Positions 10,886-22,475 of a stretch of DNA of 64,000 nt are shown one piece after another. The stretch is from positions 287,472-351,471 of the forward strand of contig NW_013657674.1 in the NCBI RefSeq assembly GCF_000142905.1, in the 5' to 3' direction. The number at the start of each line of letters is the position of its first letter. Position 1 is the stretch's first letter. A program made the position numbers and the translations under genes. The stretch comes from Thecamonas trahens ATCC 50062. Taxonomy: Eukaryota > Apusozoa > Apusomonadida > Apusomonadidae. A model generated the notes under the pieces. The model was given only the letters and a program-made list of their open reading frames with translations, did not search any database and was not told where the DNA came from.

Positions 10886-12808
10886 TTAGTGACCGAGGTC
10901 GTAGATGTAGCCCCACTCGTCCCACTTGTCGCACTCGGCCGCCCAGAGGTCGGACTGGATCGACGACGGCGTGGCAAAGTGCATGTTGAGCTTAGTGTTG
11001 GGATCGTACTGCGGCCACTTGAGTGGTGTGTCGGCAGCATTGGGGTCGCTCGTCTTGGCAAACGTCGCCCACGACGTCGCCATCTGCGTCGAAAGCTCCA
11101 GTTCGGGCTGGGTGAAGAACTCCGAGCCAGAGCTGAAGACAAACGGCAGCTCCTCGCCGTGGCACACCTTGTCGACGCAATATGGGAACTCCGGACCCCA
11201 GATGTCGTGCCCGATGACATGATCAAACTGGTACAGGTACGTTGGCATGCCGGCCTTGGCAAAGGCCCGCGCCGTGGCGCGCGCAGGGCAGGTAAAGATG
11301 AACTGCGTCACCATGTGCGCAATGTTGTCGCGGTTGTCGACTCCGCCCTTGAGCGCCGGGTACTCCTTCAGAATCGCGGGCGCGCGCGTGTTAAACACGT
11401 CCACAATCAGCGCATCGTATTCCCACGCAGGCAGCGTGTGGTTCCATGCCTGGTAGATGAAGAGCAGGCCCTCGTTGTACACCGAGCCGAGCATGGCCGG
11501 CACCTTCTTAAACTCGCCAGCCAGAATAGCCTCGATCGGCTGCTTGGTAAAGAGCTTGCCGTCCACGGTCGGCGTCCACGGGTAGAAAGCCGTGAGGAAC
11601 TTGAGATAGTCGATCTTCTGCTGCGCTGCAATCTGCGCTTCCATGACCTTGGCCACAGGCAGGCCGCGGAGGCACGCCGTGTCTGTCGACTCGCAGCCGC
11701 CGGCCTTGGCAAAGTTCTTGCCAGTCTTCTGTGCCATCTTGGTCGGCTTCATCAGCAGTGAGAACGGGTTCGACTCGATCACGACCTTGGCAAACAGGTT
11801 CGAGTCACCAGCGTTGGCTGCCGTGAGGTGGACCGTCGTCGACGTGCCGCCTGCAGACTGCCCAAACAGCATCACATTCTCGGGGTCACCGCCAAACGCC
11901 TCGATGTTCTTCTGGACCCACTCGAGCACAAGGACCTGATCCATGAACCCAAAGTTGCCCTCGATCCCACCGTCCGTCACCAGCCACCCCAGCGCCCCGA
12001 GCCGGTACGCCGCGTTGACCAGAATGACTTGCGTGTCGTTGACGAAAAAGTTACCCGAGTACAGCGACGTCGGGATCCCGCCCTGCTCAAACCGCCCACC
12101 AGGCAGGAACACCATCACAGCGAGCTTCGACGTCGGCTTGGCCCAGAATGGCACAAACAGATCCAGGTACAGACAGTCCTCGGCCATGACCTCGGGACAC
12201 GTCCCAGGCGGCAGCTCACACTTTTGCGGGCAGCCAGGCTGGAATGCTGTCGCGTTGATCGCTCCCACAGCCTTCTGCGCTCCCAACACACGCACCAGCC
12301 ACCCACGCCTCTCGCTGTGAGTCTGTTCTCTCTTCATCGACCATGACTCGTTTCGTAGCCGCAGCTCTCGCTTGTGGGTGACGATCTCTGCAGCCAAAGA
12401 CGGCGCCTTTTTCCCCCGCCATGTGCCCACATCGAATTCAACGAAAAAAAGGAAAGCGCTCACAAATGAGCCGAGTCACGCGCTCGCAGGTGCTGCCTGC
12501 CGTTGACAAACACAGGCATGTGGGGCGGGGTCAGGAGGGGGGAGGAGAGAGAGATAGAGAGAGAGAGAGAGACGGCGTACCGGTACAGGCGGAGCCCAGC
12601 GGAGGTCTCCAACAGGAGGCTCGGCGTATGGGACGCCCAGGAATTGGTTGACGTTGATGTCGCGGATGCCCGTGATGGGTCCGGCCGGCGTGTCGATCGT
12701 CACTGTCTCACCGACCGCGCTTGCAGCAAAGGCCACGGCGGCAAGGGCAAGGAAAGTAGCCACAACACCCAGGCTCTGTGGCCGTGTCCAGCGTGTGAAT
12801 ATCTTCAT
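10886..12808 (-). CDS. Secreted carboxylesterase type B (cholinesterase-like), two exons
   Basis: An alpha/beta-hydrolase predicted to cleave carboxylic esters outside the cell or in the secretory path. Exon 1 is 12581-12808 and encodes a hydrophobic signal peptide followed by FLGVPYAEPPVGDLRW, the family entry motif. Exon 2 is 10886-12274. The intron uses a GTACGC donor and is CT-rich in the sense strand. The joined protein is 538 residues, normal for the family. The triad is visible: Ser216 in GQSAGG, Glu344 in NEG, His448 in CHGEELPFVF. Paired cysteines typical of secreted esterases are present. It converges on UNC50 with 39 bases between stops. Substrate cannot be told. Confidence 0.88.
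12548..12571. repeat. GA dinucleotide tract in esterase intron
   Basis: Short GA repeat on the plus strand, reading as a CT pyrimidine tract in the sense strand of the esterase intron, close to the donor. Confidence 0.8.
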
Positions 12809-13168
12809 AGCTAGCAACGTGGGCAAAAGAAGAGAAAAGTGGCTTCTTATGACGCCGTCGGACTGGGCCCATCCATGAGCCCACCTCGTATGAGCCGATA
12901 GGGGCGCCCAGGCCGAACATGCTACCAAACAGAACGATCCCGGGCAGGAATAGCTTTTGCTTGAATATCCGTGAAAGATAGCCAGATCCTCATCAACGCG
13001 GAGCAACCCATGGGCAGGCTTCGGGTCAGTCGCCATCGCGGGGCTAGTTCTCGATGCCGCGCGCGCACCCGGCGCAGGTGACGTCTGCAGGATCCTGAAG
13101 GCTGAGCTGTGCTGTAGTGGGTGTCCGGTTGACCAACATCGACCAGCCCCAGCCCGGTCATGGTGCGG
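12809..13168. other. Intergenic stretch upstream of the esterase
   Basis: No gene supported. The open frames here do not resemble any protein and disagree with neighbouring codon use. It should hold the esterase promoter and the 3' region of the JmjC gene. Confidence 0.4.
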
Positions 13169-14848
13169 CTACGAGATGAAGTGGTCGATGACGCCCAGGG
13201 TAACAGCTTCTGCATAGCGGACCACGACGCCAAAAGCGTCGATGAGTCCCTTCTCGGCGGCAGAGTCGACCGCCACCAGCTGGCGAAACTCTTCGACGGT
13301 GAGATCAGAAGTACGGTACTCGCCCATAAAGAGCTTGTCGGTGATGGCGGGCTCAAAAACCTCGGGCCGGCTGGCGAGGTCGCTCATGGCCTCTTTGAGA
13401 GCTGATTCCTCCGCAGCAGTGAGGAGATCATCGAGATAGAGCTGGTAGTTGGTCGAGTCAACATAGTTGGTGGAGAGCGCGATGGGCGCCTCCACGTTGC
13501 GAACTTGATGCGGCGAACCGCCGGGCACAAAGATCATGTCGCCCGACTTGGTGAACGCTTGCCAGCCGCGAATGTGACGGGCACGCGGGAAGCGATCAAA
13601 GTCTGGGTCGAACGCGTCGAGGTCAAAGACGGCCGACCCGGGCTCGTCACCCTGGTACAGGTTGCGCATCTGGGTCTGCGGGAAGATGAGCCACTCCTTT
13701 CGGCCGAGAACTAGCGCCTGCCAAAAGTGGGTGTGCCGCGCGTCCTGGTGCATGCCCGACCGCGATCGGCCTTGCTGCACAAAGAGCGACGGCCAGTGCA
13801 GACAGCGGCCACAGCGCGCCGCCACCGGATCGACCTCCTGAAACAAGTCTGATGCAAAAACTGCCGGGATGGTAAACTTAGTCGCAGCCACTGTCCGCGG
13901 GCAGTGATCGATGAACGACCAGTCAAACAGGTGTGCGTTGTACAGCGGATCGTCCGCTGGAAGCTCGCTGTTCGGCCCGGCAGCGGTCAGGAACTCGCCC
14001 AGTGTCACCGGCTTCTCGGTCTTGACTTGCTCCAGCCCAGCCCACACGTCAGCCTCGGCTGCGTATCGCTGCAACTTGACCGGCTGCGAGCCGCATGTTG
14101 CGTTGAGCAGCTCGCGGGTGAGTGGTGCCTCCGGAAAGAGCACAGGATTCATGTCCTCCAGGATGACTGGGATGCCCGGCTCAGCGTAGCGCGTGCGGAA
14201 CTCAGCGACCGAGAGACTGCCGCGCGGCCAGCGGTCGATGGCCCGCAAGTGAGTGAAGCCAAGCTCAGAAGCACGCTCAGCAGCTAGTGCTTCCTCCTCA
14301 GCCATCTCACGTCCGCCGCGCTCTACAGCGAGGTAGGCAGCTTCAGCACCATCGACCGAGTCACCATCGCGGAGAGCATAGTGATCTAGAGCACGGACGG
14401 CCCGCGGCCCAGCCACATCGCGCGGAGTGCGACCACGCGCATCCTTGGCTTGCGGATCTGCGCCGGCCACCACAAGCATGGCAGTGATCGAGTACCAGTC
14501 ACCAAGGGCAGCGTAGTGAAGCGGAGTGGCGCCGCAGGCGTCTCGGGAGTCCACCAGAGCCCCATGGGCAAGCAAGTCGCTCACAATGGTCAGAGAGCCC
14601 AGGCGGGCAGCGGGAGAGAGAATGCTCAACGCAATGCACGGCATGTCCGCTCCGGGTGAGTACGTCGTCCATTCAGCGCCCATGCCCTTGGCAACGACCG
14701 CCACCGGGTGCGAGACCACCGCGGGGAGCGCCAGCGGCGCAAAGAACGTCGAGACATAGACTGAGACCACCAGCGTGATCCACGCAGAAGACACTGCAAG
14801 CACTATCCGCGCAATGATCACTCCGCGTCGAGTCCGCTGGCATCCCAT
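13169..14848 (-). CDS. Membrane-anchored ankyrin-JmjC (cupin-8-like) oxygenase
   Basis: The protein is 559 residues from ATG 14848. A longer frame to 14941 adds a proline run translated from a C-tract and is less likely. A basic start followed by a hydrophobic segment (about residues 10-38) suggests a type II membrane or signal anchor. Residues about 85-145 form two ankyrin repeats (GATPLHYAALGDW is clear). From about 190 on lies a JmjC/cupin-8 domain of the 2-oxoglutarate, Fe(II) oxygenase class. It has the H-x-D iron ligands (H367, D369 in MHQDARHTHFW) and a distal His (H447 in GGSPHQVRN). The iron site is complete, so activity is plausible. The family includes protein hydroxylases. The membrane anchor suggests a lumenal or extracytoplasmic target; that is inference. 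Confidence 0.78.
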   Translation of the reverse strand: MGCQRTRRGVIIARIVLAVSSAWITLVVSVYVSTFFAPLALPAVVSHPVAVVAKGMGAEWTTYSPGADMPCIALSILSPAARLGSLTIVSDLLAHGALVDSRDACGATPLHYAALGDWYSITAMLVVAGADPQAKDARGRTPRDVAGPRAVRALDHYALRDGDSVDGAEAAYLAVERGGREMAEEEALAAERASELGFTHLRAIDRWPRGSLSVAEFRTRYAEPGIPVILEDMNPVLFPEAPLTRELLNATCGSQPVKLQRYAAEADVWAGLEQVKTEKPVTLGEFLTAAGPNSELPADDPLYNAHLFDWSFIDHCPRTVAATKFTIPAVFASDLFQEVDPVAARCGRCLHWPSLFVQQGRSRSGMHQDARHTHFWQALVLGRKEWLIFPQTQMRNLYQGDEPGSAVFDLDAFDPDFDRFPRARHIRGWQAFTKSGDMIFVPGGSPHQVRNVEAPIALSTNYVDSTNYQLYLDDLLTAAEESALKEAMSDLASRPEVFEPAITDKLFMGEYRTSDLTVEEFRQLVAVDSAAEKGLIDAFGVVVRYAEAVTLGVIDHFIS

Positions 14849-14970
14849 GTTTACGCTGCCTGTGGTGTGGCGAGTGGGGGTGGGGGGGGGGGGGGGGGGC
14901 GCGAGCGAGAGAGGTGCCCAGCTCGACACGGAGCTCGACACGAGCTGGGCAACTCATCACAGCCACCATC

Positions 14971-17900
14971 TCACAATCTGGCACAGGCATCGAGGAAGGT
15001 TCCGGCGCCGGATGCGGGGGCAGAGAGAATGAGAGGATGCATGATGCCCTTGCCCTTGATTGGCGTTGCCCCGCGAGGGGTTAGAGTAACAAAGCTGGTA
15101 TCGTCGACGTGCGGGAGGAGTCGCGCACGCTGCAAGTCAAGCGCAGCCGCACAAGCGGTCGAGATCTGGATGGTGCTTTGCGGCGCAAACGACTCCATGC
15201 GCGACGCAGTGTTGACAGTGTCGCCAAAACAATCAAAAATCGACTTGAGCGAGCCAAGCACGCCGCCGACTACATGTCCGGTGTTGATCCCAATCCGCAC
15301 GCTCAACGCCAGCCCAGGTAGGCCGAGCGAGTTCGCCGCGGCCGCCGAGATCCTCGGGAGCGCCGCCTGGATCTCCAGCGCTACCGCAGCAAGCCGCAAA
15401 GCATGGTCATTGTTCTTGTCTGGCAAGCCTGATACAGCCATGTACACCGTGCCAACCGTCTTGATCTTCTCCACACGGTACTGATTGCAGATGGCGTCGA
15501 CCGTCGAAACAAAGGTGTTGAGCAGCCACAGGTGCTCGCTGGGGAGCAACGAGTCCGGCACGTCGTCGAGAATCGCAAACAGCACTGATGCCTTGTACTT
15601 GTGGGCAATGGTGCGGATCTCGCCGCCAAGCTCGTCGTAGATGGTCTGCGGAAGGATGTTGAGAAGCAGACCCTCGGTCTGCTTCTGCTTGGCCTCCACC
15701 GCCGCCACCCGTGACGCCATTGCCTCAGAGAGCCCAAACGAGTACCGCGACATTCGCTCGGCATGTGCCACCCCGATGGCGCCGGCAACAAAGATAACTA
15801 AGAGAAAGGCGTCTGTGCCAAGGAGTGACGACCGCAGCGAACGCACTTCCACCATCACAAACAGATGCCATGCCGAGAGGAGCACTACATGGAGCATGAG
15901 CGTCCAAAGCAGCTCCAGCGGGCCAAAGAGGAGCGAGAAAAGCGAAATGAGCACCATCCGAGCATTGATAAACGACTTGGTTGTCTGGTCCAGCTCCTCA
16001 GCCGAGCCATCGAGAATGCCGGCTGCCCGCTGCGCTTCACGGCCATCCTCGGCCTCCTCCTGGATCCGCATTGTAAACGAGACGCAAAGCATGACTACAA
16101 GCGCCGAGGCAAGGACGTTAAAGTAGTGCTTGGTCTCAGTGATCGGATGGCGAACAAAGCCAGCCGCACCCACAGCAAAGACGCCGACTACAACCGCTCC
16201 CAGCCTCTTCGGCATAGCATTAAAGGTTCCAATCATGACGTCGACAACTTCAAAAGTGATCACCATCACCAACACCATCGCCAGTGCCTCGCGGAACCGC
16301 ACCACACGCAACCGCCGGATGTGCTGCTGATAGTTGGCCTCGACAGCCGCGGAACGGAACACATGACACGACCATGGACGCATCGACGCCATGATCGTTG
16401 TCTGCAATACTTTGTCGGACTTTGTCTCCTCGCCCATGGTCTCGACCCCAGACGCGTGAAGTTGGGTGAAATGCGAGACAAGCGTCGCAAGCTCGGCGGT
16501 GGATGACACAGCCGAGCGCGGGGTCCGACTCGAGCTCCGAGCAGCGGCAAGCACGGGATCAACTCCGCCGATTGTGGTCAGCAAGTAGGTGTCGACCGTG
16601 GTGGCACCATCATCCGCCATCTGCGACAGAGCGTCAGCAAAGAACAAGTCATGAAGCGCTGCGCCCTGTGCCGTCATGTCCTCGGTACTTGCCATGGCTG
16701 ATCTCAGGTCATGGGCCATCGACTCGGAACGCCGCACGACGCCTGTGCTTGACGGCTTTTGCTGCGGCAACAGCTTGTAAGGGACCAGAATCCAGTAGTG
16801 GTCGTCCCGGACTGCCAGCTGATTGAGCGATGAGGGAGCAGTGGCGCCGGGTGCGAGTCGCCGAGCCGAGACCGGATCACCGGGACCAGGAATGTACTCG
16901 AGGATGGCGGCGGACGCTGCCGATACGTGGACACAGCCGGGCTTGCCTGACGACTCGAGAGTGGCTGCCATGTCGACGGTTGGACCCCAGAGGTCGTGCG
17001 AGAACCGATGTGTACCAATCACGCCGCCAATGACAGGACCCGAGTGCAGGCCGACACGCATGTTGAGTGACGTACCACGATCAGCGTTAAACTCGTCGAT
17101 GATAGAGACAATGGCTAGCGCCAGGCGGGCGACAGCCCGAGTGGCGTTGCGACCCTCTTCGGGGGTACGGGCGCCAAGCCCGCCGGCCGCCATGTAGCAG
17201 TCGCCAATGGTCTTGATCTTCTCCAGACCAAGCGTGGTAGTGACGGCGTCAAACCGAGCAAACAAGTCGTCGAGAGCGTCGACAAGCTTGCGAGCCGACA
17301 TCGACTGTGAGAGCACCGTAAAGCCGACCACATCGGCAAAGAGCACCGTGACGTAGTTATGCCGCTGCGAAAGCGGCGCCGACGCCTCAACGTAGGACCG
17401 TGTCAAGCTGGCGCCAATGTTTGCACTCTGCTTCAGCTCGGCTCCGACGTCAGCCGGAAGCAGATTGTTAAGGATGGCCTCTTGCTTGACCGACTCGGCG
17501 TTGAGCAGGTCGTTGGTGGCAACGAGCCGGCGGGTGGTGAGAAATGAGGTCCGGAGCGCGCGCGACGGAAGGTACGTCCCGATCATGCCCAAAAGCGAAG
17601 CTACCAGGCTCGAAAACGACGCGCCGATCCGGATACCGGCGTTTCCTTCGCCCCACACAGCTAGCGTCAACGCAAAGATGATGCAAACTGTCCATGCCAC
17701 AACCACACGCTCGGCATAAATGAGAGGCGCCACCAAGTAGATGCCGGCGGTGAGGACAATAAGACCAGGCGAGGGACCCAGATCCTCCGCCGAGTGCTTG
17801 GTGATGAGGAAAACAAGCAGGATGAAACCGGCAGTCGCGGCCACAATCGGCCTCATCCACGCGATGATGATGGCGCTGGGAAGGCATACAGTGACAGCAA

Positions 17901-18248
17901 GAAACAGCGCGAGGGCGAGCGACGGCGGCCCGACTCGAACGGCAATGTCGGTCTGGTACGCAAAATGAACGATCCCAAAAAGAGCGGCAATGAACGCTAC
18001 GATGCCAAGGCCAATGCGGGTGACTCTGACCGACTCCTCCTTCAGCGTCTCGACAAAGTCGTACTCCTCTTGCATCTGTTCGCCAATCCACGGCACAGCA
18101 CACAGCGTGCTGAGCCAAGATCGGTCCCTTGCCGCAGCCTCGTCTTCAAAGTGCAGCCAGATCGGATGGATGTGAACGTCTGACAATGTTGCCGTGCGTT
18201 TCGGGCGGGTGTCGACGCCGGCTGGCACGCCAAGGGAGGTCACCAACA

Positions 18249-18300
<52 letters not shown>

Positions 18301-18618
18301 AGATGATGACACCTGGGCCGGTTTTCCCTCTTCTGGTCCATCCAACATGACAACGCCATCCTCACTTTCGCTGTAGCTCTCGCTAGAGCTGTTGTCTGCG
18401 CCGTGGAGCGGCTCAGGTGAGCAACGCGTGTGGGCAGGCAACGCGGCCGAGACTGAGGTCGAGGTCGAGCTGGAGACCGTGGCTGCCAAGACCTCGACGT
18501 CAGCAGGGTCGAGTACACCCGGGACAGCCGAGTCTGAAGATGTTGTAGACGAGCCGGATGAGAACGCAATTGTCTCCTCCTTACGTGCGTGTCGTACGTG
18601 GGAGGACTCGTCTGCCAT
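14971..18618 (-). CDS. Membrane adenylyl cyclase, two membrane blocks and two class III catalytic domains
   Basis: About 1,215 residues arranged as N-tail, multi-pass block (about 200-350), catalytic domain 1 (about 420-580), second multi-pass block (about 775-960) and catalytic domain 2 (about 1010-1170). This is the order of animal transmembrane cyclases. Domain 1 keeps both metal aspartates (D431 in FADVVGF, D475 in KTIGD) but has Asp and Thr where the transition-state Asn and Arg should be. Domain 2 lacks the metal aspartates (Ile1018, Thr1059) but keeps Lys1055, Asp1131, Asn1138 and Arg1142. The domains thus look like complementary C1 and C2 halves of one site. Lys and Asp at the base-contact positions favour ATP. 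The N-tail has a long serine run from a trinucleotide repeat. Confidence 0.9.
18251..18300. repeat. GAC trinucleotide repeat encoding polyserine in the cyclase
   Basis: Perfect GAC units on the plus strand, read as TCG serine codons in the antisense gene, giving the polyserine tract near residues 104-125 of the cyclase. Confidence 0.9.
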
Positions 18619-18841
18619 GGTCTGCAGCAGTCGAGTGTGTCACACAGTTGTGCGGCGACGAGTGATCAGTGGCTGGCACAAATCGAAGAGAGCGGGAGAA
18701 GCGATGAGCATGCAGATGCACATGTTGTATTTGCAGTACTTCTTAATAGAAATGAGTGGATGTAGTGGAGAGTGAAGGGCGTTTACTCTACGCAAAGGAC
18801 TGCAGGGCCTGGTGCGCAGGGCGGATCCAACGATGGGGCGA

Positions 18842-19721
18842 TCACGGACCCTTGCGCGGGGTAGGGATACGACGTGATGAGAACGAAGAGAGCCAGTTGG
18901 TAAAGGTGAGGACAGGCGGAGCGTTGAGGACCATGGCAAAGTAGCGACCGACAAAGGGTAGTGAGCAGAGAGTGGTCTTGACGGTGGGGAAGAAGTCGCC
19001 AAAGAGGTTGACAAAGCCAAAGAGCTCGACGATGATGCCGAGGAGTGTGTATCCATACAGCAGGATGGCGATTCCAGCAAGGAAACAGCCAGTGCCCTTG
19101 GCCTTACCCCACTGGAAGAAGAATCGCATTGTCCGAGAGACGCCAATGAGCATGGGAATGCCAGCGAGGAAGAGCATGTTGCCGATGGCGAGGAGGCCAC
19201 GGTCGAGGAACATGATGATGCCCATGACAAAGAAGAAGACCCCAAAGCCGGTGAGGCCCATACCTACACCAGCCCACCACCGTTACGTCACTACGTGAGT
19301 GTATGCAGTTCTAGGAAGCAACCATCGCTGTATCAGCCGCCATCGACTTGTTCGCTCTCTCCGATGACGTCGCAGACAGACACCCTCGACAGAGCTGACC
19401 TTCCATAGGTTGTGAAGGAGAAGCCGGGGAGGAGAGGGGGAAGGGATGGCGGAAGGCATGGAAAGGCTATGGAAGTGGCCGAGTGTGGGTCTTGTGTGGG
19501 CCTCTTGTGTGTGGGAGAGGGGACGAGAGGGGAGAAGGCGTTGCGGGAGGGGGGTCTCCTGGTTGGCGCCAAGCGAGGGGGGAGGGCCATATGGCCAAGA
19601 CGTGGATGGTGGAGGCGATGGGGAAGGAGGGGAGGGGGGGCGGGGTGAGGAGAATGGAAGGGATATGAAAGGGATGGGGTTCGGTCGTACCGATGGTCTG
19701 CCAGTCGGATAGGCCGAACAT
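18842..19721 (-). CDS. GOT1: GOT1 family ER-Golgi transport membrane protein, two exons
   Basis: GOT1/GOLT1 is a small four-pass protein of the early Golgi that takes part in vesicle transport from the ER. Exon 1 (19691-19721) encodes MFGLSDWQTI, matching the short cytosolic start of the family. Exon 2 (18842-19263) begins in the invariant GMGLTGFGVFF and carries four hydrophobic segments and the FFFQWGK loop. The donor is GTACGA and the acceptor GTGTAG; the split glycine codon is restored exactly. The protein is 150 residues, slightly longer than the usual 138-145. The intron is C-rich in the sense strand. It lies between two cyclic-nucleotide enzymes on the same strand without an obvious functional link. 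Confidence 0.92.
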
Positions 19722-19881
19722 CGTGATGTGTGGCGGTGTGGTGCGAGGGTGGAGTTGAGTGGAGGGGCGTGGGTGTGTACTGGTCAACCATAGCGGGCGA
19801 GTTCGGTGTGGGTATGTGGGTGGTCCGATGGGCAGGGGATCGTGTGGTTGGGACGTTTGAAGCTCGACAAGGGCTAGTGAG

Positions 19882-21627
19882 CTACGAGAACATTTGGGTG
19901 TCGACCAAGGCCTGCCAGGTGAACCGGTTGGTCTCGATGAGCGAGTGGCAGGTGGCCTCGACAACGGGCAGGAACTTGCCGACGGCGCTGAAGAGCGGGA
20001 GCGAGATGTAGTCGATAAGGGTGACGCGAACCATACCCGGGTCAGTGAGTGGGACGGGTCGGTCGGCGGCGGCGGCTTCGCGGACATCCTCCTCGGCCTT
20101 CATGTCGGACCAGTACTTGGCGAGGGTAAAAGGACGGATGTCGAGCGAAAAGTCTGCGGTCTTGGTGATCACCTGGCAGAGGAGGCGGCGATGGACGCCG
20201 TCGGCACCGTTGAATTGCGAGGCGACGAGGTTGAACGAAGAGAGGATCTTTGGGTGGGCCTTGAGGTCTGTGGCAAGGATGCAGTGGGTCATGAGGTTCT
20301 TGACGTACTCGGCCTTGGCCGGCTCCACGTTGGCGAGGACATTGGACGAGGGAACAGCGAGGAGGCCGCAGGCGAGCGACGCCGCGCGGTTCTCCAGGAT
20401 GGACTCATTGTTGTACTGCATGGCATAGTCGGACGACGACTCGATGAGGTAGTTGTTCGACGTCCCGGTGTGGCCCATCTGGAAGGCGATGACCGCCAGC
20501 ATGACTGCGAGCACGTCGTGGGCGTCGAGGTGCTTCTGGGCCCCGCCGCGGGTGAGAATCCAGAACGCGAGCTGCGCTGAATCGACAGAGCGCCTGAACG
20601 AGTGGTACGGGTTGGTGATCGGGCACTGCGCAGCGACGCCATCCAGAAAGGCCTCCAAAACTTCCTTGGGGATGAGGAAGTGCTGCAGGAGGCCGAGGTG
20701 CCGAAACATGGCAACCACGTACTGGCTCATCATCTCCTCGGGCGACGACCAGACGTCAAAGGTGGTGAGCTCAAAAACAGCCTTCAACGCGTGTGCATCC
20801 GAGTCGCTGGCCTCGTCGTCCGAGTCGCCGGTGTCGCGGCTAGCGGAGGTGGCAGCAGCAACCGCGCCGCCGAGCTGCGGCTCGATTTTCCAGGCGCCAT
20901 GCAGCGTCTGGTCGCCGACCAGCGAGGTGATGTACGCCTTGGCCTCGGGCGGGGCGGTGCCCTGCTCGACTAGGTCGACAAAAGCCGAGGTCGAAGAAGC
21001 CGACGACGAGAGCAGCAGCGACTGCATCGCCCGGTCCAGGTCTGTACGGAGCGTGTTGAGCTCCTGCCTCAGTTGCTCGTCGGCGTTAGTCTGTGCTGCC
21101 AGCGTTTGGAGCGCCTTCACTCGCTCAGCCAGCGAGGAGATCGGGGATGTCTCTGTGGCGTCGACAATGAGCTTCTGCTCATGCATGATCGAGTTGCGCC
21201 GTTCGCGCGACCGCGGCGTCTGATCCCGAAGCGGGTTGACCGGCTTGGGCGGTGTATGGCCCTTGCGGACCAACTCTGCAAACTTGTCAAACGTGCCCTT
21301 GCGCACAGGCTTGAGGATAAAGTCGTCCGCGCCGGCCTGCAGCGCCTGATACGACGTGGCGGCGTCCTTGGCTGAGCTCATCATAACCACCACTAGCGAG
21401 GCCACCGCCGTATTCTCGTGTCCGCGGATTCTGCCTAGCAACTCCATCCCGTTCAGCTTGGGCATGTACACATCTGACAAGACCAGCTGGAACTTTTCCG
21501 GCTTGCGCTCGATCTTGCGCAACGCCAGCTCGCCGTTCTTAGCCGACGCCACTGTCCAAGCGAACAAACGACAGAGGTGAGGGTAGGGAGGGGGTGAGTG
21601 AGAGGATGTTTGAATATATCTATATCT

Positions 21628-21658
<31 letters not shown>

Positions 21659-22134
21659 CATGTGTGTGTGCATGTGTATGGGATTTGGTCTGTGGTTATG
21701 GATGTGGTTGTGGCAATGACGGTGACTGCCTGCTGCTGCGGCGAGGCGGTGCGCACCTGCGGGTAAGCGGCGAAGATCAAGTACCGAAGGGCTGCTGGTG
21801 GCGGTGTGGAAGAGGGGGGACAGGGGGTCGAGCAGGGAGACGCCCACTACAGTGCAGCAGGATGGAGTTGGAGGGAGAGAGGGGGAGGGGGGAGGGGGGG
21901 GGTAGGATGTGGCGTCCTTGTTCTGTTTTCTACAAGCAAGGGGCAGGGGTGGGGCACTGGGGTTGGGGGCGTGGGTGGGGCCTGTGCGGGCCAACCAACC
22001 ACCTCCTCCCTCCCCCCCTATGTCAGGCAAAACATACCAGTGTGACCAGCTTGGCGCAAGAAACGCTCGACAATCAGACGGGTAGTAGGCTCGTCCTCGA
22101 CGACCAAGACCGAGATGGCTTCCGTATCAGCCAT
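19882..22134 (-). CDS. Response-regulator receiver fused to class I cyclic nucleotide phosphodiesterase-like domain (RegA-like, probably inactive PDE)
   Basis: Exon 1 is 22038-22134 and exon 2 is 19882-21551 (GTATGT donor, CAG acceptor), giving 588 residues. Residues 1-120 form an intact receiver: acid pocket E13/D14, phospho-acceptor D59 in LVLSDVYMP, S91 and K113 in LKPV. About residues 300-580 align with class I phosphodiesterases, including ATDLKAH, KTADFSLD and LIDYI. The same fusion is known as RegA in Dictyostelium, where phosphorylation activates cAMP hydrolysis. Here key residues are missing: the second His of the Y-H-x-x-x-H motif is Arg, the HD metal pair is Phe-Gln, and the purine-clamp Gln is not seen. 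The late Asp remains. Hydrolysis is therefore doubtful, and the domain may bind or sense nucleotide or act as a scaffold. Confidence 0.85.
21614..21680. repeat. TA/TG microsatellite in receiver-PDE intron
   Basis: Mixed TA and TG dinucleotide repeats with scattered ATG units, inside the 486-base intron (21552-22037). A G-run on the plus strand, a C-run in sense, lies further along at about 21880-21902. Confidence 0.85.
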
Positions 22135-22475
22135 ACTGCTTGCGTTCTCTGATCCGGGAGTGGAGTGCAATTGCAGTCGTCGGCTCCGTCGTCACCCCAG
22201 TCGACGCCATTGCCACCAGACGACGGCAATGACCCCCAAAGCCTGAGGAGATCCGGTATGGTATGGTCTGTCTTCCTCGTTGTCGCAAAAAAAAGTGCCA
22301 AGCCGCTGAATGAGAGCCCGTTTCACCGCCGCTCCGCCGCTCTGTCTCTCCGCTGCCAACTCCCGACTCACCCCCCCCTCCCCCCCCCCCCCCCCCCCAC
22401 CCCCCTCCACCCTCACCCTCAACTGTCGCTCTTCCGTCACCTGCAACCGTACTGAGAGTCTGCAAGTGGAGGGAT
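22135..22475. promoter_or_regulatory. Divergent region between receiver-PDE and giant coiled-coil gene
   Basis: No gene supported. It separates two divergent genes and includes a long C-tract at about 22372-22398 like those found inside introns, so a 5'-untranslated intron of the coiled-coil gene is possible. No clear promoter motif is seen. Confidence 0.4.

Noticed and set aside
14849-14941. N-terminal extension of the JmjC protein with a proline run
   Set aside because: Encoded by a C-tract like those in introns and leaders; an acceptor-like CACAG lies just before ATG 14848.
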